Shown: positions 1 to 4,842 of the stretch, piece by piece
Numbering within the stretch: position 1 is the stretch's first letter
Layout of the letters: each line of letters starts with the position of its first letter
Origin: CAZPCT01 sp964585325
GTDB lineage: Bacteria > Patescibacteriota > Minisyncoccia > JACQLN01 > CAZPCT01
Assembly (NCBI GenBank): GCA_964585325.1
Contig: CAZPCT010000013.1
Span: forward strand, 1-26,279
Direction: 5' to 3'
DNA: 26,279 nucleotides
The notes under the pieces: model-generated
What the model saw: the letters and a program-made list of their open reading frames with translations, nothing else
Databases searched by the model: none
Told to the model about the DNA's origin: nothing
Position numbers and translations under genes: made by a program

Positions 1-43
1 TCTGCTAGTGTACCCCCACAACGCATCTCTCTTTAGTACGGGT

Positions 44-75
44 ATTCAACCCACGTCTAAGAAGCTGGGTTGAGT
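44..75 (+). promoter_or_regulatory. Hairpin in the leader of the cold-shock gene
   Basis: ATTCAACCCA (44-53) can pair with TGGGTTGAGT (66-75) to give a 10-bp stem, with one G-U pair in RNA, around a 12-nt loop. It ends 22 nt before the csp start codon. No T-run follows, so it is not an obvious terminator. Cold-shock mRNAs elsewhere often have structured leaders, so a regulatory role is a reasonable inference. The promoter itself is not clear; no strong -10 was found in bases 1-97. Confidence 0.5.
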
Positions 76-97
76 ATTCGCTAAAGCACATACCACA

Positions 98-352
98 ATG
101 CAAAACGGCAAAATCGCTCGCATCATGGACAAAGGCTACGGCTTCATTTCAGTGGACGGTCAGGACAAAGACCTTTTCTTCCACTCAAACGAGCTTGTAG
201 GCGTCCAGTTTGACGAGCTTTCAGAGGGCGACGAGGTAGTGTTTGACGCCACATCAGGCCCCAAAGGCCCCCAGGCATCAAACGTACGACGCGCCGAAGA
301 CGCAGGTTCAGGTGACTCTTCAGAGGAAACCTCCGAAGAAGACGCTGAATAA
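98..352 (+). CDS. csp: Cold-shock domain protein (CspA family)
   Basis: This is an 84-residue single-domain cold-shock protein, an OB-fold that binds single-stranded RNA or DNA and typically acts as an RNA chaperone in the cytoplasm. Both nucleic-acid-binding motifs are visible: KGYGFIS (RNP1, about residues 12-18) and DLFFHSNEL (RNP2, about residues 25-33). The fold ends near residue 66, followed by a strongly acidic tail (EDAGSGDSSEETSEEDAE) that the short classical CspA lacks. The ATG at 98 gives the canonical N-terminus. The gene stands alone: a leader hairpin lies upstream and an intrinsic terminator follows 14 nt after the stop, so it is probably monocistronic. Family assignment is secure; which conditions induce it cannot be told from sequence. 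Confidence 0.95.
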   Translation: MQNGKIARIMDKGYGFISVDGQDKDLFFHSNELVGVQFDELSEGDEVVFDATSGPKGPQASNVRRAEDAGSGDSSEETSEEDAE

Positions 353-366
353 CACGTCTTTCAAAC

Positions 367-393
367 AAAAAGCAGCCCACCGGGCTGCTTTTT
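367..393 (+). terminator. Intrinsic terminator of csp
   Basis: AGCAGCCC (371-378) and GGGCTGCT (382-389) form a perfect 8-bp stem with a 3-nt loop. It is flanked by an A-run (367-370) and a T-run (389-393), so it could work in both directions. Confidence 0.9.
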
Positions 394-401
394 GGTATAC
401 T
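393..401 (+). promoter_or_regulatory. Extended -10 promoter of the lycopene-cyclase-like gene
   Basis: TGG-TATACT (TATACT at 396-401) directly abuts the csp terminator. The same TGn-TATACT form recurs before other genes here. The ATG at 449 lies 47 nt downstream, giving a leader of about 40 nt. Confidence 0.65.
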
Positions 402-412
402 ACAGTCAAACA

Positions 413-434
413 CCAGTCGCTAACGAGCGCCTGG
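413..434 (+). other. Leader hairpin
   Basis: CCAG-T-CGCT (413-421) pairs with AGCG-C-CTGG (426-434) around loop AACG, with one T-C mismatch. It lies between the -10 box and the start codon of the next gene, so it would be in its 5' leader. Function is unknown. Confidence 0.45.
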
Positions 435-448
435 GTGGCTACACAAGT

Positions 449-1162
449 ATGAGTTATCAGTATACATATCTTTTAATGGCAATAGGCTTTGCGCTGATGT
501 GGCTGTTATTTTTTATGTGGAGAAAAGACACACGAAGGGAGATGGTTGTAGTGTCAATCATATTTGGTATTTTAGGGCCACTTGCAAACATATTGTACGT
601 GAAGGACTGGTGGTCCCCTTTAACGTTTGATGGTACGCAGGTGGGTATAGTAGACTCAGCCCTTGTTGGTTTTGTGGTTGGAGGGATAACTGCAGTGCTC
701 TTTGAGACTCTCTTCAGTAGAACCCACAGAAGAGAACGCCGCCTGGTGGCACGGCACGAACATCTCTTTTTCTTTATGATGTTCATTGTGACGCTGCTTC
801 TTTTCTTTGGCGGATTCTACCTACTTGGCTGGAATAGTTTTATCTCAAGCATGGTCGCCCTGTGTGTGCCAACATTGGTCATATTGGTAAGGCGCCCTGA
901 CCTTTTGCTAGAGTCGTTTTGTACAGGGATCTTGTTAGTAGCTGTCTCAGCACTTGTCTATAATTTTATTGAGATTTTTACCCCGGGGTGGATAGAGGCA
1001 TTTTGGCACTTTAAAAATACGGCTCCTATAGTGGTGTACAATATGCCCATTGACGACGCCTTTCTTTATTTTTTCCTGGGCATGTTCGGGGGCCCGCTCT
1101 ATGAATACTGGCAAGGTGCCCGGCTTGTCAGGCGCAGAAAACGCCGACAAGTGTCACATTAG
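449..1162 (+). CDS. Lycopene-cyclase-domain-like multi-pass membrane protein
   Basis: The product is 237 residues and highly hydrophobic, with about six or seven predicted membrane segments. The best landmark is near the C-terminus: PIDDAFLYFFLGMFGGPLYE (about residues 200-219) resembles the P-(E/D)-(E/D)-x-x motif and following helix of the CarR/CrtY-type lycopene cyclase domain. The equivalent region of the first half is much weaker. The tail is strongly basic (RLVRRRKRRQ) and probably cytoplasmic. The ATG at 449 was chosen because earlier in-frame near-start codons lie in the promoter or the leader hairpin. No carotenoid genes are nearby, and CPR genomes usually lack the pathway, so cyclase activity is doubtful; the fold may serve another purpose. 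Family call moderately sure, function unknown. Confidence 0.6.
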   Translation: MSYQYTYLLMAIGFALMWLLFFMWRKDTRREMVVVSIIFGILGPLANILYVKDWWSPLTFDGTQVGIVDSALVGFVVGGITAVLFETLFSRTHRRERRLVARHEHLFFFMMFIVTLLLFFGGFYLLGWNSFISSMVALCVPTLVILVRRPDLLLESFCTGILLVAVSALVYNFIEIFTPGWIEAFWHFKNTAPIVVYNMPIDDAFLYFFLGMFGGPLYEYWQGARLVRRRKRRQVSH

Positions 1163-1165
1163 GTG

Positions 1166-1171
1166 TATACT
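1166..1171 (+). promoter_or_regulatory. -10 box, leaderless promoter
   Basis: TATACT ends 6 nt before the ATG at 1178, so transcription should start at or very near the A of the start codon. No convincing -35 is visible. Confidence 0.6.
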
Positions 1172-1177
1172 ACCTAT

Positions 1178-1363
1178 ATGAAACTATTTAAAACCGCTTC
1201 ATATACCTGGTGGCAGATAGGGCTCTTTAAGCTCGCCCTTCTTGCTATTGGTGTGGCCATTGGAGCACACTGGCCCGCCACGTTCGCGCCCTACACGGCA
1301 CTGCTCATCATAGTAGGCGTAGTGCTAGGCCTCTATCTGTGGGTGGCCTGGGCACGGCAGTAG
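1178..1363 (+). CDS. Small two-helix membrane protein, unknown function
   Basis: This is a 61-residue protein beginning MKLFKTASYTWWQIGLFKLA. It has two hydrophobic stretches (about residues 14-32 and 38-58) joined by a short turn with PATFAPYT, so it is probably an integral membrane hairpin. I do not recognise a family. The ATG at 1178 fits a leaderless promoter 6 nt upstream better than any earlier in-frame codon, which would fall inside the -10 box. It lies 15 nt after the lycopene-cyclase-like gene and 16 nt before a VanY-type peptidase gene, both on the same strand. Small membrane proteins of this kind are common in CPR genomes; a role in the envelope is only a guess from its neighbours. 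Confidence 0.65.
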   Translation: MKLFKTASYTWWQIGLFKLALLAIGVAIGAHWPATFAPYTALLIIVGVVLGLYLWVAWARQ

Positions 1364-1366
1364 GTA

Positions 1367-1372
1367 TATACA
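1367..1372 (+). promoter_or_regulatory. -10 box, leaderless GTG gene
   Basis: TATACA ends 7 nt before the GTG at 1380, in line with leaderless expression of the carboxypeptidase gene. TATATA at 1365-1370 is an overlapping alternative. No clear -35. Confidence 0.5.
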
Positions 1373-1379
1373 GACCCCA

Positions 1380-2240
1380 GTGGTACACGCAAAGAAAAAC
1401 CCACGGCAGCCTGAAGCAGCCCTTGTGATTCTTATAGCGGCTCTGGCCGCGGGCGGTTATTTTTATTGGGACCTTACTAAAGAGCGCAATGAACTTACTC
1501 TCACCCTCTCACACACAGAGAATAAGCTGGATGAGACATTTGTGGAGAAGGAAGGACTTACCGAGCGCCTGGAGGATGAAGAGGAGAAGGTGGCGGCGCT
1601 GTCGGGCGAGCTCCGACGCCTCACCGGCACGGTGACCGTACTTGAAAAGCTTCAAAATACGGATGAGGAGCTCTTAAAAAAGTACTCAAAAGTATATTTC
1701 CTTAACGAACACTACGAGCCGCCCACTCTTACCAAGATACCTGAAAAGTACGCGGCAAAAGAGAACGAAGAAGAAGTTGTGCACGCAAAGGTGTGGCCAT
1801 ACCTTGAGGAGCTGCTCAAAGACGCGGCGGATGATGATATTGAACTGCAGATAGTCTCCGCTTTCCGCTCGTTTGAGGAACAAAGCGAACTGAAAGCAGG
1901 GTACACAGTGGTCTATGGTTCAGGCGCAAACGCCTTTTCTGCAGACCAGGGATATTCTGAACACCAACTGGGCACCACCGTAGATCTCAACACAACGGCA
2001 ATGGGTGGCTCCTTGGATGGATTTTCCAGTACAGAGGCGTATGAATGGCTCCAAAAGAATGCCCACCGCTACGGGTTCGTCCTCTCATACCCGCAGGGAA
2101 ACAGTTACTACATATTTGAACCGTGGCACTGGCGGTATGTGGGGACGACACTTGCGACAGACCTCCATAAAGAAAACGCCCACTTCTATGACTGGGACCA
2201 ACGCAAAATAGATAAGTACCTTATAGATCTGTTTGAATAA
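1380..2240 (+). CDS. Membrane-anchored D-alanyl-D-alanine carboxypeptidase, VanY/M15 family
   Basis: The 286-residue protein has an N-terminal membrane anchor (about 13-30), a coiled coil (about 34-90) and a C-terminal M15 zinc peptidase domain. Family motifs are intact: SAFRS (160-164), SEHQLGTTVDL (193-203) carrying ligands His195 and Asp202, and EPWHWR (247-252) with catalytic Glu247 and ligand His250. M15 enzymes trim the terminal D-Ala from peptidoglycan stem peptides, so this one probably works outside the membrane on nascent wall, adjusting cross-linking. The coiled coil may hold the catalytic domain away from the membrane or mediate dimerisation (inference). The start is a GTG placed 7 nt after a TATACA box. 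Its wall-related role fits the mreBCD-mrdA cluster further along. The fold and active site are convincing; the exact substrate is not proven. Confidence 0.88.
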   Translation: MVHAKKNPRQPEAALVILIAALAAGGYFYWDLTKERNELTLTLSHTENKLDETFVEKEGLTERLEDEEEKVAALSGELRRLTGTVTVLEKLQNTDEELLKKYSKVYFLNEHYEPPTLTKIPEKYAAKENEEEVVHAKVWPYLEELLKDAADDDIELQIVSAFRSFEEQSELKAGYTVVYGSGANAFSADQGYSEHQLGTTVDLNTTAMGGSLDGFSSTEAYEWLQKNAHRYGFVLSYPQGNSYYIFEPWHWRYVGTTLATDLHKENAHFYDWDQRKIDKYLIDLFE

Positions 2241-2246
2241 AACATC

Positions 2247-2255
2247 TGGTATACT
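2247..2255 (+). promoter_or_regulatory. Extended -10, leaderless promoter
   Basis: TGG-TATACT (TATACT at 2250-2255) ends exactly 6 nt before the ATG at 2262. This is one of the clearest leaderless arrangements in the window. Confidence 0.7.
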
Positions 2256-2261
2256 TACACC

Positions 2262-2468
2262 ATGCTTGAGATTGTCATATTTTATCTCCTTCTTATAGAC
2301 AGCCTAGCCGCCAATGCCGTCTCTTGGCTTGACGGCACCTGGTACACCCGTCACTTCCGTATCCTTTCGCGGTGGTTCCCGGCCGCCAAGGGCTGGACAA
2401 CGTATTATCTGGTGCTCGTCCTTGTGTTGGGGTGGCTCCTTGCACGAAACGGCGTCAGTCTGTGGTAA
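2262..2468 (+). CDS. Small membrane protein, unknown function
   Basis: The 68-residue protein has a hydrophobic N-terminal helix (about 1-18), a Trp/Arg/Lys-rich middle (GTWYTRHFRILSRWFPAAKG) and a second helix (about 47-63), so a two-pass membrane protein is likely. I do not recognise the family. The start is well supported by a TGG-TATACT box ending 6 nt upstream, leaving no room for a leader. It follows the carboxypeptidase gene by 21 nt but has its own promoter, so it can be transcribed independently. A +1-frame reading of the same region (2314-2538) looks non-membrane and lacks a promoter, so I discarded it. Confidence 0.6.
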   Translation: MLEIVIFYLLLIDSLAANAVSWLDGTWYTRHFRILSRWFPAAKGWTTYYLVLVLVLGWLLARNGVSLW

Positions 2469-2507
2469 AGAGACACATAATCACGTACCTAAAAACATAG
2501 ATCAACT

Positions 2508-2702
2508 ATGCACATCAAGCAAAAAACAACCTATATAACCACCGTCGCGGTCATCTTTCTTCTCATTGCCGTAGTGCACGCCCTCCGTCTTGTGTATGGC
2601 TGGGAAGGTGTGATAGGTGGCTGGGAGGTACCATTCTCACTCAGTTGGATAGTAGTCATCCTTGCCGCGTACCTTTCCTGGCAGGGGTTCCGTCACCGGT
2701 AG
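2508..2702 (+). CDS. Small membrane protein, unknown function
   Basis: The 64-residue protein has hydrophobic stretches at about 8-30 and 43-57 and a short basic C-terminus (FRHR), suggesting two membrane passes. No family is recognised. Candidate -10 boxes are CATAAT (2476-2481), giving a 20-nt leader, or CATAGA (2496-2501), 6 nt before the ATG and matching the leaderless spacing seen elsewhere; neither is strong. It ends 3 bp before the stop of the convergent nadK gene, with no obvious terminator between them, so the two transcripts probably overlap. Its reality rests on hydrophobic pattern and strand continuity with its neighbours. Confidence 0.55.
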   Translation: MHIKQKTTYITTVAVIFLLIAVVHALRLVYGWEGVIGGWEVPFSLSWIVVILAAYLSWQGFRHR

Positions 2703-2705
2703 TAG

Positions 2706-3392
2706 TTATTTGTTGGCGCGGACAATACGGGCCACCGAGGGCGCCTTTTTAATAGTGACAGACTCTCCTTTTTCAACAGTTAAGAATAACTCCTGGTTGT
2801 CCGCGTAACAGAGCGCGGGGCCACGCGTAATGGTAAGTGTAATTGTGCGGTCTTCGTGAAGCACCACATGGTCACGCTGCTCGTGCGAATTATTAAACGC
2901 AAGACCAATACCCACCTCAAACGTACTGTCTGTGATGGAGCGGTAGTATCCCGTGGCTCCAAACTGAGGCGTAGCAACCACAATACCGTCCCCAATGATC
3001 TCTCCAGCGTATTGCATCTCATCTATCATCACAGTGTAGCGGAGCGCATGACGCGGATCCGCGTTATGGACCACAATGTCGTTTAGTGCCGTAAGTGTAG
3101 TGCCCCCATACGTAGCCTGGAGTTTAGAATATTCGCTCACAACATACGCTTCGCGTGCTACCTGCGCTAGAACCTCGTCATTGCTTCTGCGGTGAGCCTT
3201 GTTCGCGTGCGCGCTGTTGCCTAGCAGGAACTTGGGAACGCCAGGATACGCGTGCTCTGCCTGGAGCAACGTGCCATCCCCACCATACGCAATAACAAGT
3301 TCTGGGTCCTCGTTCACCAGCTCAAAGAACGCGTGCTCACCACAGAGAGCAGCGATAGGTTCCGTATTCTGTCCAAACAGAAGCGTTTTCAT
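2706..3392 (-). CDS. nadK: NAD kinase, compact form
   Basis: The 228-residue protein has the NAD kinase signatures: GGDGTLL (residues 37-43) for phosphate-donor binding, ALNDIVV (102-108, the family NE/D position with Asp) and GDGIVVATPQFGATGY (134-149), matching the region that contacts NAD and the metal. The enzyme phosphorylates NAD to NADP in the cytoplasm. It is shorter than typical bacterial NadK (about 270-300 residues), mostly through a trimmed N-terminal domain that starts right before the GGDG loop. TATP-QFGATGYY replaces the usual TPTGSTAY, a noticeable but tolerable change. The start ATG at 3392 is 10 nt after a minus-strand TACAAT box. It is divergent from the 3452 gene and convergent with the 2508 gene. 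Assignment is firm; kinetic consequences of the variant motif are unknown. Confidence 0.88.
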   Translation of the reverse strand: MKTLLFGQNTEPIAALCGEHAFFELVNEDPELVIAYGGDGTLLQAEHAYPGVPKFLLGNSAHANKAHRRSNDEVLAQVAREAYVVSEYSKLQATYGGTTLTALNDIVVHNADPRHALRYTVMIDEMQYAGEIIGDGIVVATPQFGATGYYRSITDSTFEVGIGLAFNNSHEQRDHVVLHEDRTITLTITRGPALCYADNQELFLTVEKGESVTIKKAPSVARIVRANK

Positions 3393-3402
3393 GACTAGTT
3401 TG

Positions 3403-3408
3403 ATTGTA
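3403..3408 (-). promoter_or_regulatory. -10 box of nadK
   Basis: On the minus strand TACAAT ends 10 nt before the nadK ATG, which predicts a leader of only a few bases. It shares a 59-bp divergent region with the promoter of the 3452 gene. Confidence 0.5.
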
Positions 3409-3415
3409 TGAAGTT

Positions 3416-3445
3416 TTGGCGCGGATTGCCAGCTCGCAGTATAAT
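3416..3445 (+). promoter_or_regulatory. Consensus promoter, leaderless gene
   Basis: TTGGCG (3416-3421), an 18-nt gap and a perfect TATAAT (3440-3445), ending 6 nt before the ATG at 3452. This is the best -10 match in the window and strongly indicates a leaderless transcript. Confidence 0.8.
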
Positions 3446-3451
3446 GAATAT

Positions 3452-3730
3452 ATGAGACACACCCAGGTGTTAGAGACTATCCCGGCCAAAAAGACCGCAT
3501 ACCTTGCCCTCTTTACACTGCTGGGCATCTTGGTCCAGTTTGTTGTCCACGCCCTTGTAGAGGTGGTGTTAATAGCGCTGCTTGTTACCAACTTTGAGCG
3601 TTACGGCCTGGGGCTTAGTTGGGAGACGTGGGAAATGATACATCTTATTGGCACGGTGGTGCTCCTACTTGCAGGAGCTGGTGTAGGGCTGTGGCAAGGA
3701 ATGCGGTGGTGGAAAACACTGTATACTTGA
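3452..3730 (+). CDS. Small multi-pass membrane protein, unknown function
   Basis: The 92-residue protein starts MRHTQVLETIPAKKTAYLAL and has two long hydrophobic regions (about 16-46 and 64-84), the first long enough for a helix and re-entrant loop. No family is recognised. The ATG at 3452 is fixed by a perfect TATAAT ending 6 nt upstream. It is transcribed divergently from nadK. Its stop TGA at 3728-3730 lies inside the TTGACA -35 box of the next, compositionally different gene, so the following cassette begins with no spare DNA. Function unknown; membrane location is the only safe statement. Confidence 0.65.
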   Translation: MRHTQVLETIPAKKTAYLALFTLLGILVQFVVHALVEVVLIALLVTNFERYGLGLSWETWEMIHLIGTVVLLLAGAGVGLWQGMRWWKTLYT

Positions 3731-3754
3731 CATTTTGCCGTATTTCCATATAGC
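3727..3754 (+). promoter_or_regulatory. Full -35/-10 promoter of GC-rich gene A
   Basis: A consensus TTGACA (3727-3732) is followed after 16 nt by TATAGC (3749-3754). The -35 overlaps the stop codon of the upstream gene. A hairpin GAAGTC (3758-3763)/GACTTC (3778-3783) would lie at the very 5' end of the mRNA, and AAAAGG (3785-3790) sits 12 nt before the ATG as a weak ribosome-binding site. The layout is shared with GC-rich genes B and C. Confidence 0.7.
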
Positions 3755-3802
3755 ATAGAAGTCCGTGAAGCAACCGCGACTTCAGAAAAGGTAGTGTGCA
3801 CT

Positions 3803-4156
3803 ATGGATCGCTGGAACGGACTGGAGCGCCCGGCGGACATCCCCGAGCACATCCTGCTCATCGCCTTCGCCACAGTGGCGGCACCCCGTACGCGGGGGAA
3901 GGAGCCCGTCCTGACCGAGGAAGAGGCGCTGGTGCTGGTGGAGGAAAACACCTCCGGGGACTACGGACACGTGAAGAACTTCGCCATCCAGGCGAACCTC
4001 CGCAGGCCGTTCATCTGCACCCAGATCTTCAACACGATGCACTGGTCCAAGGTGAGCCTCTACGAGAAAGAGATGACGCCGGCCGAGCAGGCCGTTCGTC
4101 TCGCGCAGGAGCTCCTGATGAAGATGACGGACCAGACGGAAGTCGCCGCGGCCTAG
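3803..4156 (+). CDS. Unrecognised GC-rich gene A
   Basis: A 117-residue soluble protein with no signal peptide, no membrane segment and no motif I recognise. It begins MDRWNGLERPADIPEHILL, has a mid-section with a conserved-looking GDYGHVKNFAIQ, and ends in an Ala/Gln/Lys helix (EQAVRLAQELLMKM). Codon use is unlike the flanking genes: nearly all third positions are G or C and all six isoleucines are ATC, whereas neighbours use ATA and ATT freely. It is monocistronic, with its own TTGACA promoter, a leader hairpin and a strong terminator. The ATG at 3803 is preferred; a GTG at 3794 would be only 3 nt from the AAAAGG. Alternative reading frames here are also open because of the GC bias, but only this one starts correctly after the leader. 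Possibly transferred or under separate expression selection; function unknown. Confidence 0.7.
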   Translation: MDRWNGLERPADIPEHILLIAFATVAAPRTRGKEPVLTEEEALVLVEENTSGDYGHVKNFAIQANLRRPFICTQIFNTMHWSKVSLYEKEMTPAEQAVRLAQELLMKMTDQTEVAAA

Positions 4157-4179
4157 AGCCGCATCCTCCCACGGACACG

Positions 4180-4216
4180 GGCGGGGACCACCACGGTCCC
4201 CGCCTTCAACTTTTTT
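4180..4216 (+). terminator. Intrinsic terminator of GC-rich gene A
   Basis: GGCGGGGACC (4180-4189) and GGTCCCCGCC (4195-4204) form a perfect 10-bp stem with a 5-nt loop. A T-run follows at 4211-4216, after TTCAAC. Confidence 0.85.
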
Positions 4217-4224
4217 GCTATACT
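4216..4224 (+). promoter_or_regulatory. Extended -10 promoter of the FKBP gene
   Basis: TGC-TATACT (TATACT at 4219-4224) begins in the T-run of the preceding terminator. The ATG at 4253 implies a leader of about 22 nt with no Shine-Dalgarno. Confidence 0.65.
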
Positions 4225-4252
4225 GGACGTACGTTATTAAACCAACATTTCT

Positions 4253-4759
4253 ATGTTAAAGATTATACTTATTGCTGTTGTAGTTATTATTTTTGTGGCA
4301 CTCGTGGTGTGGGGTATCCGTATGGGGATGGATAATAGAGGCGAGACGCCTGCACTGGAAGACCCAGTTCCGGGCATAGGAGATGCACAAGAAGCGCAAG
4401 AGCCGGCAGGGGAGCGAGTGACCACACCCGAAGGGCTCGTATACCAAGACCTTTCTTTTGGTGAAGGGGAGACCGCCACAGAAGGAGACATTGTCACCGT
4501 CCACTACGTGGGAAGGCTGGAAGACGGCACCGTTTTTGACGCCTCTGTGACACGGAACGAACCGTTTAGTTTCCGGCTGGGCAGCGGGGACGTAATTCAG
4601 GGGTGGGACATTGGAGTCGCGGGTATGAAAATCGGCGGCGTACGCGAACTCGTTATTCCGGCAGAACTTGCATATGGCAGCCAGGAACGGGGACCCATCC
4701 CACCAAACAGCACGCTCATCTTCCAGGTCCAACTTCTTGATGTACAGAGAGGGAATTAA
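4253..4759 (+). CDS. Membrane-anchored FKBP-type peptidyl-prolyl isomerase
   Basis: The 168-residue protein has an N-terminal membrane anchor (about 3-23), an acidic Pro/Glu-rich linker (to about 55) and one FKBP domain (about 60-166). Core family residues are present: VHYVGRLEDGTVFDAS with Tyr, Phe and Asp of the active-site pocket, GDVIQGWDIGVAGMKIGG with the pocket Val, Ile and Trp, and LAYGS with the pocket Tyr. The enzyme catalyses cis-trans isomerisation of Xaa-Pro bonds; with this anchor it probably folds proteins on the outer face of the membrane. There is no C-terminal extension, so it is the minimal form. It is expressed from its own promoter and faces a convergent gene across a bidirectional terminator. 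Fold and activity are confident, location inferred from the anchor. Confidence 0.9.
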   Translation: MLKIILIAVVVIIFVALVVWGIRMGMDNRGETPALEDPVPGIGDAQEAQEPAGERVTTPEGLVYQDLSFGEGETATEGDIVTVHYVGRLEDGTVFDASVTRNEPFSFRLGSGDVIQGWDIGVAGMKIGGVRELVIPAELAYGSQERGPIPPNSTLIFQVQLLDVQRGN

Positions 4760-4793
4760 TCCTCTCCCTAGGGGGGATAATAACGAGCAATAC

Positions 4794-4828
4794 AAAACGG
4801 CCCCGTCACCAGTGTGCGGGCCCGTTTT
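4794..4828. terminator. Bidirectional terminator between convergent genes
   Basis: AAAACGG (4794-4800) pairs with CCGTTTT (4822-4828), and CCCG (4802-4805) pairs with CGGG (4817-4820), with one C-C mismatch. A-run and T-run at the ends serve the FKBP gene on plus and the PEGA gene on minus, whose stop lies 15 nt away. Confidence 0.8.
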
Positions 4829-4842
4829 AGTGGTGTGTAGTA

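Noticed and set aside
3796..4335. 179-codon open frame on plus across GC-rich gene A
   Set aside because: It is Arg/Gly/Ala-rich, runs through the terminator and the next promoter, and is a frame shadow of the gene at 3803.
4747..4766. GAGAGG/CCTCTC hairpin right after the FKBP stop
   Set aside because: It is short and has no T-run; the stronger structure at 4794-4828 explains termination.
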